From positions 15,916-32,162 of the forward strand of contig DDHB01000055.1 in the NCBI GenBank assembly GCA_002337925.1: a stretch of 16,247 bases of DNA, written 5' to 3'. The notes below the pieces were generated by a model. It was given only the letters and a program-made list of their open reading frames with translations, did no database searches and was not told where the DNA came from. Every line of letters begins with the position of its first letter. The stretch's first letter is position 1. Source of the stretch: Sporomusaceae bacterium UBA1887 (GTDB lineage: Bacteria > Bacillota > Negativicutes > Sporomusales > DSM-15969). Below, piece by piece: positions 1-6,486 of this stretch. The translations under genes and the position numbers were made by a program.

Positions 1-379
1 CAGAAGCAATGCGTATATCACAAGCCATTGCTAACTCGCAGCCGCCGCCAAGTGCAAACCCATTAACAGCAGCAATTACCGGCCTAGGGAAGTTTTCAAT
101 TTTATTAAATATACCTTGCGCAAATTTAGCCCATTTACGGCCTTCAACAGCTGACATTGGCAGCATTGCCGTAATATCCGCACCGGCAACAAAGGACTTT
201 TCGCCACTGCCCGTAATGATCACTGTTTTTACGGTATCGTCACCGGTCATTTGATCGAATATATCGCTAAGATCTTGAAGGGTATCATAATTTAGTGCAT
301 TTAATGCCTTAGGTCGGTTGATCGTAATCATGCCGACACCATTTTCTACTTGAAACAGCAAATTTGCATAATCCCTCAT
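1..379 (-). CDS. Enoyl-CoA hydratase/isomerase (crotonase family), 3' part outside window
   Basis: This is the N-terminal 126 residues of a crotonase; the gene runs off the left edge. Family members hydrate trans-2-enoyl-CoA to 3-hydroxyacyl-CoA in fatty acid oxidation or in butyrate-type pathways. Visible motifs are NRP..ALN near residues 21-28, the SFVAGADI segment near residue 66 that forms the first oxyanion-hole strand, and ALGGGCELAMACDIR around 110-124 with the first catalytic-type Glu in GGGCE. The second Glu expected about 20 residues later is outside the window, so hydratase versus isomerase activity cannot be decided. The ATG at 379 has AAGGAG 8 bases upstream. It lies 46 bases downstream of the acyl-CoA dehydrogenase on the same strand with no terminator between, so the two are probably one operon performing consecutive steps. 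Confidence 0.93.
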   Translation of the reverse strand, partial: MRDYANLLFQVENGVGMITINRPKALNALNYDTLQDLSDIFDQMTGDDTVKTVIITGSGEKSFVAGADITAMLPMSAVEGRKWAKFAQGIFNKIENFPRPVIAAVNGFALGGGCELAMACDIRIAS

Positions 380-425
380 ATGAACTACTCCTTTTTCTTA
401 TCCGTTATTTGGGCCAGTGAGCCTC

Positions 426-1565
426 CTACCGTAATATATTCCCTGCAATTACCATTCGCTGCGCTTCATTCGTGCCTTCATAAATTTGTGTAATTTTAGC
501 ATCGCGCATCAGGCGCTCGACGGGATATTCACGACTAAAACCATCCCCGCCATATACCTGAACGGCATCAGTGGTGACCTCCATCGCCACATCAGAAGCA
601 AACATTTTGGCCATGGCTGCTTCCTTCGAATAAGGTAGATACCTGGATTTATTGTAAGCAGCCCGATAAGTAAGGAAACGGGCTGCATCAACTTTTGTCG
701 CCATATCGGCTAACTTGAAACTGATTGCCTGGTTGCTTGCAATCGGCTTGCCAAATTGAATTCTTTGCTTTGCATACTTAATTGCGGCCTCAAGTGCCCC
801 CTGAGCAAGTCCAACTGCTTGTGCGGCAACGCCTATCCGCCCGCCATCCAAGGTAGTCATAGCAATTTTAAAGCCATCCCCTTCCTTGCCTAGCAGATTA
901 CCGGCAGGAACCCGACAGTTTTCCATAATTACTTCCCGCTGCACGGAAGAGCGAATGCCCATTTTCACTTCCTTTTTGCCAAAGGATAATCCGGGTGTAC
1001 CTTTTTCTACAATGAAAGCACTCATCCCTTTGATACCGGCGGCCTTATTCGTTGAGGCAATAATAACCTCGATTTCCGCTTCTCCACCGTTGGTATTAAA
1101 CACCTTAGTACCATTTAGCAGATAATAATCACCGTCACGAACGGCTGTCGTGGAGGCATTAGCCACATCAGTACCGGCATTGGGCTCGGTTAGGCCGAAT
1201 GCACCTAACTTCACGCCTTCTGCAAGAGGTCTTAAGTATTTTTGTTTTTGCTCTTCTGTGCCATAATTAAAAATCGGCCAGGCACATAACGAAGTGTGAA
1301 CAGATAAACCGATCCCTGTTGATCCGCAGATCCGCGATATTTCTTCAACTGCAATTGCATAAGACAGAAAATCACTGCCTGCTCCGCCATATTCTTCCGG
1401 ATAAGGCAGGCCTAAAAAGCCAAGCTCACCCATTTGATCAAATATTTCCCGGGAGAATAGTTCCTTTTCATCCCGCTCTGCAGCGGATGGGGCAATTGAC
1501 TTTTCTGCAAAATCTCTCACCATTTTCCGGATACTTTCTTGCTCGGCAGTTAAAACAAATTCCAT
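426..1565 (-). CDS. Acyl-CoA dehydrogenase (short-chain/butyryl-CoA type)
   Basis: A 379-residue flavoenzyme that oxidises acyl-CoA to trans-2-enoyl-CoA and passes electrons to an electron transfer flavoprotein. It is the usual length for a bacterial short-chain acyl-CoA dehydrogenase. The FAD-contacting FGLTEPNAGTD segment is at residues 123-133, the middle-domain NGTKVFNTNG at 151-160, and the C-terminal QIYEGTNEAQR carries the expected catalytic Glu at 363. Residue 157 is Asn where many relatives have an aliphatic residue. The start chosen is the ATG at 1565, because GGAGG lies 8 bases upstream. A longer reading frame to 1604 has no ribosome site. It is followed by the enoyl-CoA hydratase. 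No etfAB genes are seen here. Substrate chain length cannot be read from sequence alone. An 18-bp palindrome overlaps its putative promoter. Confidence 0.95.
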   Translation of the reverse strand: MEFVLTAEQESIRKMVRDFAEKSIAPSAAERDEKELFSREIFDQMGELGFLGLPYPEEYGGAGSDFLSYAIAVEEISRICGSTGIGLSVHTSLCAWPIFNYGTEEQKQKYLRPLAEGVKLGAFGLTEPNAGTDVANASTTAVRDGDYYLLNGTKVFNTNGGEAEIEVIIASTNKAAGIKGMSAFIVEKGTPGLSFGKKEVKMGIRSSVQREVIMENCRVPAGNLLGKEGDGFKIAMTTLDGGRIGVAAQAVGLAQGALEAAIKYAKQRIQFGKPIASNQAISFKLADMATKVDAARFLTYRAAYNKSRYLPYSKEAAMAKMFASDVAMEVTTDAVQVYGGDGFSREYPVERLMRDAKITQIYEGTNEAQRMVIAGNILR

Positions 1566-1650
1566 TTTTTGTACCTCCACATCATTTTTTACTAAAAATT
1601 CCATAACAAGCTAACTACTACGTTCACCGTCCTTCAACTAACAGAAATTA

Positions 1651-1678
1651 TTTATACAATAATTTTGGATATTGTAAT
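1651..1678 (-). promoter_or_regulatory. Putative promoter of the acyl-CoA dehydrogenase/hydratase operon
   Basis: On the minus strand, ATTACA (1673-1678) and TATAAA (1651-1656) are separated by 16 bases, a moderate sigma-A match. It lies after the marR terminator and before the acyl-CoA dehydrogenase start. The upstream edge of the -35 is covered by the palindrome at 1676-1693, which would suit repression. Confidence 0.4.
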
Positions 1679-1693
1679 TTTGCACGCAAAATT
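1676..1693. promoter_or_regulatory. Palindromic operator candidate for the adjacent MarR protein
   Basis: AATTTTGCACGCAAAATT is an 8-bp perfect inverted repeat around a 2-bp centre, the size and symmetry typical of MarR-family sites. It overlaps the -35 region of the acyl-CoA dehydrogenase promoter. A closely related copy (TTTTGCACGCAAAT) lies at 2306-2319. That this MarR binds it is an inference from position and from the repeated motif. Confidence 0.55.
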
Positions 1694-1700
1694 TATAACT

Positions 1701-1726
1701 AAAAAAAAGAGAAATTATAATTTCTC
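1701..1726 (-). terminator. Intrinsic terminator of marR
   Basis: The 18-base palindrome at 1709-1726 overlaps the marR stop codon and on the minus strand is followed directly by eight T residues (1701-1708). The stem is AT-rich (7 bp plus a TATA loop). It separates marR from the downstream acyl-CoA dehydrogenase operon. Confidence 0.7.
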
Positions 1727-2140
1727 ATATATATTTAATAGTACTTTACGGAAGACACGAACTTCTTCTTCGCTGCAGCCTTCCAGCATCGTCTTTGCAA
1801 CACTTTGCATAATAGCGATAGCCTGGTCACGAATTGCATTTGCTTCTTCTGTCAGATATATATAATACGAACGCCGATCCTCAGGCACATCCACTCTTGA
1901 TACGAAATGAGCCCGTTCCAGACGATCAATTAATCCCGTAAGAGTTGAATTGTCAAGATAACTTTTTTTACTTAATTCCGTAATCGATACGCCATCTCCC
2001 TTATATAGGGCATACAATACTACCAATTGGCCGGGTGTTATGCCGAGGCCGTGTTCTTCTAATAGTTTTTTTGTAAACTGAAAATGCTTCTGCTCAGATT
2101 TGGCGAGTAAAATACAAACATTATCAAAAATCTCTAGCAC
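1715..2140 (-). CDS. MarR-family transcriptional regulator
   Basis: A 141-residue winged-helix DNA-binding protein of normal MarR length. The helix-turn-helix and wing cover about residues 35-100: ITPGQLVVLYAL, then SITELSKKSYLDNSTLTGLIDRLE (recognition helix), then the wing hairpin with the family's D-x-R-S/R pattern in VDVPEDRRSYYIYLT. The helices before and after would form the dimer interface. The start is the GTG at 2140, with AGGGG about 7 bases upstream. The overlapping ATG at 2142 is out of frame and meets a stop after one codon. It has its own promoter (2190-2218) and terminator, and lies upstream of the acyl-CoA dehydrogenase operon. Related palindromes flank it on both sides, so it probably represses that operon and perhaps the divergent small gene. 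The ligand is unknown; an acyl-CoA would fit the context. Confidence 0.92.
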   Translation of the reverse strand: MLEIFDNVCILLAKSEQKHFQFTKKLLEEHGLGITPGQLVVLYALYKGDGVSITELSKKSYLDNSTLTGLIDRLERAHFVSRVDVPEDRRSYYIYLTEEANAIRDQAIAIMQSVAKTMLEGCSEEEVRVFRKVLLNIYEKL

Positions 2141-2189
2141 ATTATTTACCCCTATACTTTGTTTACTAATATTTTGCGTTCACATTATT

Positions 2190-2218
2190 ATTCTAATTGT
2201 TTTTTGAAAACTTTGCAA
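2190..2218 (-). promoter_or_regulatory. Putative marR promoter
   Basis: On the minus strand, TTGCAA (2213-2218), a 17-base spacer and TAGAAT (2190-2195) form a fair sigma-A promoter about 50 bases upstream of the GTG start. The -35 lies within TTTGCAAA, which shares the TTTGC half-site of the nearby palindromes, so autoregulation is possible. Confidence 0.5.
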
Positions 2219-2263
2219 ATACTTTTTCCTATTTTTAATGCGTAACATAATTCTAAAAAAATC

Positions 2264-2291
2264 TTGACTTTAAAATGATTAGCATTATAAT
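2264..2291 (+). promoter_or_regulatory. Strong sigma-A-like promoter for the 48-residue small gene
   Basis: TTGACT (2264-2269), a 16-base spacer and a perfect TATAAT (2286-2291) point toward the small gene at 2447. The expected transcription start near 2298 gives a leader of about 150 bases. The spacer contains AATGATTAGCATT, a short dyad with a faint resemblance to metal-regulator boxes. That resemblance is too weak to name a regulator. Confidence 0.65.
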
Positions 2292-2303
2292 AAAAGCCAG
2301 AAG

Positions 2304-2330
2304 TATTTTGCACGCAAATTAAATTTGCAT
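2304..2330. promoter_or_regulatory. Double dyad just downstream of the small-gene promoter
   Basis: Two overlapping inverted repeats share a half-site. One is ATTTTGC-AC-GCAAATT at 2305-2320, a near copy of the palindrome at 1676-1693. The other is GCAAATT-A-AATTTGC at 2314-2328. They start about 6 bases after the predicted transcription start, a position where a bound repressor would block transcription. Confidence 0.5.
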
Positions 2331-2342
2331 ATTTTTTTCAAA

Positions 2343-2366
2343 TGATATTTTGTTAACAGAATATCA
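2343..2366. promoter_or_regulatory. 24-bp near-perfect dyad in the small-gene leader
   Basis: Centred on GTTAAC, arms TGATATTTTGTT and AACAGAATATCA match except for one position pair. The sequence could be an operator or fold in RNA. In addition AATGATATTT (2341-2350) is perfectly complementary to AAATATCATT (2417-2426) just before the ribosome site, which would be an alternative pairing. Confidence 0.4.
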
Positions 2367-2446
2367 CAATGCAAACAAATTTCGAATTATTATTTTATTC
2401 ACATACTTTGTGTGCGAAATATCATTAGCTGTTTAAGGAGGTATTT

Positions 2447-2593
2447 ATGATGCGTTGCGCTATTTTTTCATTCGGTTCTACCCAGCTCCTTACCCTTGTG
2501 AGCCATTTAATTGATTCTCATCAGGTTATTAACCATGAGAACCCGGCATCTACAGCCTGCGGTATTGCCAGAATCTATTACTCCTATTGCTGA
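2447..2593 (+). CDS. Unrecognised 48-residue small protein
   Basis: A short gene starting ATG ATG (2447/2450) after a strong AAGGAGG (2435-2441). The second ATG, at 8 bases, has the better spacing and would give 47 residues. The product starts MRCAIFSFGSTQLLTLVSHL, has a hydrophobic, helix-prone first half, three regularly spaced His (20, 25, 30), Cys at 4, 38 and 48, and ends IYYSYC. It has no recognisable domain and no clear signal peptide. Independent support comes from a near-consensus promoter at 2264-2291, a roughly 150-base leader with dyads, and a terminator hairpin starting 5 bases after the stop. The next gene downstream is convergent, so it is not an obvious attenuator leader for another gene. 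It could be a small regulatory or signalling peptide. The function is unknown. Confidence 0.5.
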   Translation: MMRCAIFSFGSTQLLTLVSHLIDSHQVINHENPASTACGIARIYYSYC

Positions 2594-2597
2594 TTAA

Positions 2598-2639
2598 AAG
2601 ATGCCTGAGGTTGCAATCAGCTGCAATTTCAGGCATCTT
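2598..2639. terminator. Bidirectional terminator between small gene and hydroxyacid dehydrogenase
   Basis: Arms AAGATGCCTGA (2598-2608) and TCAGGCATCTT (2629-2639) form an 11-bp perfect stem, with a further TTGCA/TGCAA pairing inside. A short T-rich tail follows in both directions (CTTCTTGTT on plus, CTTTTAAT on minus). Confidence 0.75.
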
Positions 2640-2657
2640 CTTGTTCAGTTTTGAAGA

Positions 2658-3632
2658 CTACTTATAGTTTACTTCCGTATTCACACAGGCCGGCAGCGGC
2701 TTACCGGCCAGCCCGGCAAGTAAATTATCAGCCGTAAGCTCTGCCATAGCTGTCCGTGTTCCGACTGTTGCACTGCCAATATGAGGTACAATAAGAATAT
2801 TGGACAACTTTAACAGCGGATGTGATCCCGGCAGCGGCTCCGGGTCGGTAACATCGAGTGCAGCATAGGCGATTTTTTCAGTTTCCAAAGCTTCTATTAA
2901 GGCTTGCGTATCAACGACCGCTCCTCGCGAAACATTGACAAAATAAGCAGTTGGCTTCATTTGAGCAAATTCTTTTCGCCCAAAAAGCCCCTTCGTTTCT
3001 TCCGATAACGGTGTTAGTACAATAATACAATCCGCCTCTGCAAGCAGCATCTCAAAAGACCGGTATTCGGCCCCAATTACTTCTTCATCAGTCCGTCGAT
3101 TGCGATTATGATAGATAATGTTCATCCCAAATGCCCGGGCTCTTCTCGCCACTGCAACACCAATTTGCCCCATGCCCACGATGCCAAGCGCCTTGCCGGT
3201 AAGGTCCATGCCAAAAGGGATGCTTTTCCCCGGCACCCAATGGCCGCCCCGAACAAAATTCCAACCCTCATGCAGCCTGCGGGCTGCGCAAAGCAAAAGA
3301 CTGAAAGCTAGTTCGGCAGTCGTTTCTACAAGCACTCCGGGAGTGTTGCCGAAAGGGACACACTTGCTGGTGCATGCTGCAATATCAACATTGTCATAGC
3401 CGACTGACGCCTGGGCAATGACTTTAAGCTCAGGAGCATGACGCAGCAAATCCTCATCTACGCGAATATTGCCGCTGGATACAAGTCCTTGAGCATCCTT
3501 AATCCATTCCAGCAGCGTTTCTCTTGGAATAGGCTCCGGTTTTTCCCACACCTTTACCTCACAATTATGTAGCACCTTTTGAAATGCCGGTTCCATTAAT
3601 TTGTTCGTCATCACGACTCTGTACTTGCTCAT
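2658..3632 (-). CDS. D-isomer-specific 2-hydroxyacid dehydrogenase (glyoxylate/hydroxypyruvate reductase type)
   Basis: A 324-residue NAD(P)-dependent oxidoreductase that interconverts 2-oxo acids and D-2-hydroxyacids, such as glyoxylate/glycolate or hydroxypyruvate/D-glycerate. The substrate domain is at the ends, with the nucleotide-binding domain inserted at about 100-285. Visible features are GMGQIG (153-158), the catalytic Arg236 in NVSRGAVVD, Glu265 in DPEPLP and His284 in PHIGSA, so the active site is complete. VGYDNVDI at about 77-84 is the usual substrate-loop region. The ATG at 3632 has GAGGTGA upstream. It is a single gene, divergent from the fumarylacetoacetase-family gene and convergent with the small gene at 2447. 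The hydroxypyruvate/glyoxylate assignment is from general family resemblance; D-lactate-type or phosphoglycerate-type substrates are less likely because there is no ACT domain. Confidence 0.92.
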   Translation of the reverse strand: MSKYRVVMTNKLMEPAFQKVLHNCEVKVWEKPEPIPRETLLEWIKDAQGLVSSGNIRVDEDLLRHAPELKVIAQASVGYDNVDIAACTSKCVPFGNTPGVLVETTAELAFSLLLCAARRLHEGWNFVRGGHWVPGKSIPFGMDLTGKALGIVGMGQIGVAVARRARAFGMNIIYHNRNRRTDEEVIGAEYRSFEMLLAEADCIIVLTPLSEETKGLFGRKEFAQMKPTAYFVNVSRGAVVDTQALIEALETEKIAYAALDVTDPEPLPGSHPLLKLSNILIVPHIGSATVGTRTAMAELTADNLLAGLAGKPLPACVNTEVNYK

Positions 3633-3743
3633 TGCGTCACCTCAATTCTCATTTTTCAACTTAGCAGCAGAAAATAATTTCCTGGACTTTAACTAGTACT
3701 GATTGGGTTCCCTACTTTTGGCTAGAATCCTGCATGCCTTGCG

Positions 3744-3761
3744 AAGCAGACAAGTCTGCTT
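3744..3761. promoter_or_regulatory. Inverted repeat in the divergent intergenic region
   Basis: AAGCAGAC-AA-GTCTGCTT is an 8-bp perfect dyad midway between the divergent hydroxyacid dehydrogenase and fumarylacetoacetase-family genes. It may be an operator. It also could fold as a 7-bp hairpin, but no gene ends near it that would need a terminator. Confidence 0.4.
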
Positions 3762-3827
3762 TTCAAAGATAATTTTCCGTTATCGTCCATAGGTTACTTA
3801 ATCGCTATTTTATTTATTAGCAAATTA

Positions 3828-3836
3828 TGGTATAAA
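3828..3836 (+). promoter_or_regulatory. Extended -10 promoter for the FAH-family gene
   Basis: TGGTATAAA is an extended -10 (TGnTATAAA) 41 bases before the ATG. The -35 region 17 bases upstream (TTTTAT) is poor, as is common with extended -10 promoters. Confidence 0.45.
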
Positions 3837-3876
3837 GAAAGCAGCAATCCCTTGATGCATTAAAGGAGGTCTCTAT

Positions 3877-4794
3877 ATGCGCTTTATTACATATGAGTAT
3901 GCCGGTCAGTCTGCACTTGGCTTACTAGCAGCTTCCGGACAACACATCATCCCGTTGGAGGCAGGCGAACGCCGTTATTTAGGAGACGTAAAACTGCCGT
4001 CTACTATGCTTGCTCTGATTGAGCAAGGTGATTCTGCCCTTGAAAGAGTACAGGCAATTGCAGTAAAATCGGCCAACGATCCTGACACCAGTTTGCTGCT
4101 GCAGCTTAATCAGGTCCGCTTATTAGCACCAATTCCCCGTCCTCTCAAAAACATTTTCTGCATTGGCAAAAATTACGCAGAGCACGCTATGGAATTTGAT
4201 CAAACAGCGAATCCCGATGTGGCCATTCCGAAATATCCCGTAATTTTCACTAAAGCTCCAACTACCGTAATCGGGCCGGGAGCGGGGATTAAAAGTCATA
4301 GTCAGATTACCCAAGCACTTGACTATGAGGTAGAATTAGCTGTAATTATCGGTAAGCGCGGCTCCTATATCAAACCGGAAGAAGCAATGGACTATATCTT
4401 CGGTTATACTATTCTGAACGATATTACGGCAAGAGATTTACAAAAGCATCATCTTCAGTGGTTCCGGGGAAAAAGCCTCGATACATCGGCACCTATGGGC
4501 CCCTATATCGCTCACAAGTGCTTGATACCCGATCCAGGTAACCTAACCGTATCCTTAAAAGTCAATGGCGAAACGCGGCAGCATGCATCAACAGCTGATT
4601 TTATTTTTACTATACCAACATTAATCAGTACTATCTCAGCAGGCATTACCCTTGAGGCGGGCGATATTATTTCGACAGGCACTCCTGCAGGCGTTGGCGC
4701 TGCACGTAAACCGCCGCAGTTTTTAAGGGCTGGCGATGTGTTAGAATTAACAATTAGCGGACTAGGGACACTATCCAATACTGTTATTGATTAA
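3877..4794 (+). CDS. Fumarylacetoacetate hydrolase (FAH) family protein
   Basis: A 305-residue FAH-superfamily enzyme. The family includes acylpyruvases, oxaloacetate decarboxylase/tautomerases and 2-hydroxyhepta-2,4-diene-1,7-dioate isomerases, all Mg/Mn-dependent and acting on 2-oxo or enol acids. Residues 1-80 form the N-terminal cap region. The catalytic domain starts with CIGKNYAEHAMEF (95-107), which carries the His103-Glu106 pair typical of acylpyruvase-like members. Metal ligands are Glu151 and Glu153 in DYEVELAVIIGK and Asp182 in NDITARD. Further motifs are RGKSLDTSAPMGP (197-209) and STGTPAGVG (266-274). The ATG at 3877 has AAAGGAGG 7 bases upstream. It is monocistronic, ended by a long hairpin, and divergent from the D-2-hydroxyacid dehydrogenase. 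Both act on 2-oxo or hydroxy acids, so shared metabolism is possible. The exact substrate cannot be decided. Confidence 0.92.
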   Translation: MRFITYEYAGQSALGLLAASGQHIIPLEAGERRYLGDVKLPSTMLALIEQGDSALERVQAIAVKSANDPDTSLLLQLNQVRLLAPIPRPLKNIFCIGKNYAEHAMEFDQTANPDVAIPKYPVIFTKAPTTVIGPGAGIKSHSQITQALDYEVELAVIIGKRGSYIKPEEAMDYIFGYTILNDITARDLQKHHLQWFRGKSLDTSAPMGPYIAHKCLIPDPGNLTVSLKVNGETRQHASTADFIFTIPTLISTISAGITLEAGDIISTGTPAGVGAARKPPQFLRAGDVLELTISGLGTLSNTVID

Positions 4795-4796
4795 AC

Positions 4797-4839
4797 AGAT
4801 ATACCCCTGATCGTGCGTTGCACGATCAGGGGTATATCT
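4797..4839. terminator. Convergent terminator with 20-bp perfect stem
   Basis: Arms 4797-4816 and 4820-4839 are perfectly complementary over 20 bp around a GTT loop. The hairpin begins 2 bases after the FAH-family stop and 16 bases before the convergent acetyltransferase end. Neither side has a real T-run, so termination efficiency is uncertain; it might mainly protect 3' ends. Confidence 0.75.
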
Positions 4840-4855
4840 CTATATAGGGGGACAA

Positions 4856-5308
4856 TTATGCCGGCAACATACACTTCATCACCAGCCTGTCTTGTCCCTC
4901 ACCATATTCAGCCTTACGGAACTCAGAGACTATAAAACCAAGCTTCGTTTCATACAGCTTTACTGCTCCGGTATTAGCTGGATCTACGGTCAATTCCACC
5001 TCTCTAATGCCTTGTTGGGCTAGTTGCTGAAAGCTTTCCGTTAGCAGTTCCGTCCCAATACCCTTGCCCCGCCAATTTTGGCAAACCGATACTCCAACCA
5101 AATACGCCTTCTTGAAGTCATTCCAGTCCAGCATATACTGGATGGAACCTACGATTATTCCTTCGCGCCTGCCTGCGAAAACACGGCCATGTCTGATAAG
5201 GGGTACGAGATGCCACTCATTCATGCCACCACTGCCGAAGGCTTCCCTGTCTAATTCAACCAAACGGCTAATAACCGCTGCTTCAACGGCACTTATTTCT
5301 TCAATCAT
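4856..5308 (-). CDS. GNAT-family N-acetyltransferase
   Basis: A 150-residue single-domain acetyltransferase that transfers acetyl from acetyl-CoA to an amine. The acetyl-CoA pyrophosphate loop is clear: VSVCQNWRGKGIGTELL, with R80-G81-K82-G83-I84-G85. Motif B is TVDPANTGAVKLYETKLGF (about 107-125), with the usual N..A..LYEk.GF pattern. The length is typical. The start ATG at 5308 overlaps the last 8 bases of the racemase-like gene upstream, with GGAG inside the end of that gene, so the pair is translationally coupled. The overlap suggests that the acetyltransferase acts on a product of, or in the same pathway as, the racemase-like enzyme, for example on an amino acid or D-amino acid. The substrate is not readable from sequence. 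Most relatives are annotated only as GNAT proteins. Confidence 0.9.
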   Translation of the reverse strand: MIEEISAVEAAVISRLVELDREAFGSGGMNEWHLVPLIRHGRVFAGRREGIIVGSIQYMLDWNDFKKAYLVGVSVCQNWRGKGIGTELLTESFQQLAQQGIREVELTVDPANTGAVKLYETKLGFIVSEFRKAEYGEGQDRLVMKCMLPA

Positions 5309-6386
5309 TATTTTTTTTCTCCTTATATTCCTTTTTTACATATTTGGAATCACAAGCAGAAAGAAGCCCGGCATATGTCAAATGAAAGGACATCTCATCT
5401 CCCACATGTATTTCTCGCTGTGAATCGGTAATGTCCACAATCAGATGATCACTGCTCGCTCCCATGACCTCGATATTCGCATCTACCGGCATTACTCCAT
5501 CAATATTGACATCTTGCTTTCCCAAGGCCAGAATGGCCCTATTTCTTATTCCTTTATCGACAAAATGCGGAATATTGCCAAAAGCATCCCGGCCAACGTT
5601 TCCGATTGGCACAGACGGCTTATACTTTACTTCAATAACTTCAGCACGCAGTCGAAATGCATCATGGCAAAGCCCCGGAATGATTCTGCTGTTGGTTGTG
5701 TCTGTACCCAGCAGAATTCCTTCGCCGATTCTCAGCTGATTAACACCTGCAGGCATTTTTTTTGATTCTACTAAAAGCAGCGAAGAAGTACCACCGCCGG
5801 ATATTACATCAATCGCAATTCCCAGCTTATCTTGTACGGTATTTTTCAAGTTAACGAGCACACTCAAGTTCTCCTGCTCTGGTAATATCCCGCCAAAGCA
5901 GCCCATATTAGTGCCTAATCCTTGCAAATAGATTCCCTTCATTTTGGATATCCGTTCTACCGAATCCAGTACATCTCCTTGCAGGACGCCTTCCCTTAGA
6001 TCACCAACATCAACCATGAGAATAACCTGATGTACCCGGCCAGCTTGCCAGGCAGCCTGCCCCAGGGCCTCAATAACAGTTATCTCTGAATTTACACTGA
6101 CGTCGGCATAGCGAACAACTTCTTTTACATTACTTAGCCGAGGAATTCTTAGCAATGTAATCGACTGACCAAAACCTCTGCTTCTAAGTTCTTCGATATT
6201 CTCCAGCCTTGAATCGGCTAAACCATCTACTCCGCCCTCAATCATAGCACCCACTATCTGATGGATTGCTGTGAAACCCTTTGTTACCCCCAGTACGGCT
6301 ATTCCTTGCGCATGACACTGTTCAACAATCCTGGCTGTATTTGTTCTTATTTTATCTAAATCAACCTCAAGTACAATGCTGTTCAT
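5301..6386 (-). CDS. Alanine/ornithine racemase-family PLP enzyme
   Basis: A roughly 361-residue fold-type III PLP enzyme related to alanine racemase and to the ornithine racemase group. The N-terminal TIM barrel begins with the PLP-binding lysine (Lys36) in AVLGVTKGF. SGGGTSSL (196-203) resembles the phosphate-binding loop, followed by LRIGEGILLG (218-227) and a C-terminal beta domain with MGASSDHLIVD (308-318). The family interconverts L- and D-amino acids; ornithine, alanine and other amino acids are all possible. The start is ambiguous: GTG at 6389 and ATG at 6386 are adjacent. I prefer the ATG, with AAGG 7 bases upstream. A promoter with TTGACG-17-TATAAT lies upstream. It forms an overlapping operon with the GNAT gene. 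It ends in a charged Lys/Asn/Asp tail. It is distinct from the biosynthetic alr type by its motif order. Confidence 0.85.
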   Translation of the reverse strand: MNSIVLEVDLDKIRTNTARIVEQCHAQGIAVLGVTKGFTAIHQIVGAMIEGGVDGLADSRLENIEELRSRGFGQSITLLRIPRLSNVKEVVRYADVSVNSEITVIEALGQAAWQAGRVHQVILMVDVGDLREGVLQGDVLDSVERISKMKGIYLQGLGTNMGCFGGILPEQENLSVLVNLKNTVQDKLGIAIDVISGGGTSSLLLVESKKMPAGVNQLRIGEGILLGTDTTNSRIIPGLCHDAFRLRAEVIEVKYKPSVPIGNVGRDAFGNIPHFVDKGIRNRAILALGKQDVNIDGVMPVDANIEVMGASSDHLIVDITDSQREIHVGDEMSFHLTYAGLLSACDSKYVKKEYKEKKNND

Positions 6387-6463
6387 CACAAAGCCTTCAC
6401 TCCTAACCTCTCATATCACCTTAACTACACATCAAGTATGTATCCAGAGCAGGCAACTTTAAA

Positions 6464-6480
6464 AACAATTAAAGGTTGTT
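6464..6480 (-). terminator. Weak terminator candidate after the UPF0316 gene
   Basis: On the minus strand AACAA and TTGTT form a 5-bp stem followed by TTTTT. It lies downstream of the UPF0316 gene but also just at the predicted start of the racemase transcript, so it may have no function. Confidence 0.25.
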
Positions 6481-6486
6481 AGTATT

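Noticed and set aside
9..254. Plus-strand frame over the enoyl-CoA hydratase
   Set aside because: It is antisense to clear crotonase motifs and has no ribosome site.
2271..2290. Fur-type iron box in the small-gene promoter spacer
   Set aside because: AATGATTAGCATT has some symmetry but departs too far from the consensus to be called.
3744..3761. T-box or other riboswitch upstream of the hydroxyacid dehydrogenase
   Set aside because: No T-box antiterminator core (AGGGTGGnACCGCG) or other known aptamer motif is seen; only a short dyad is present.
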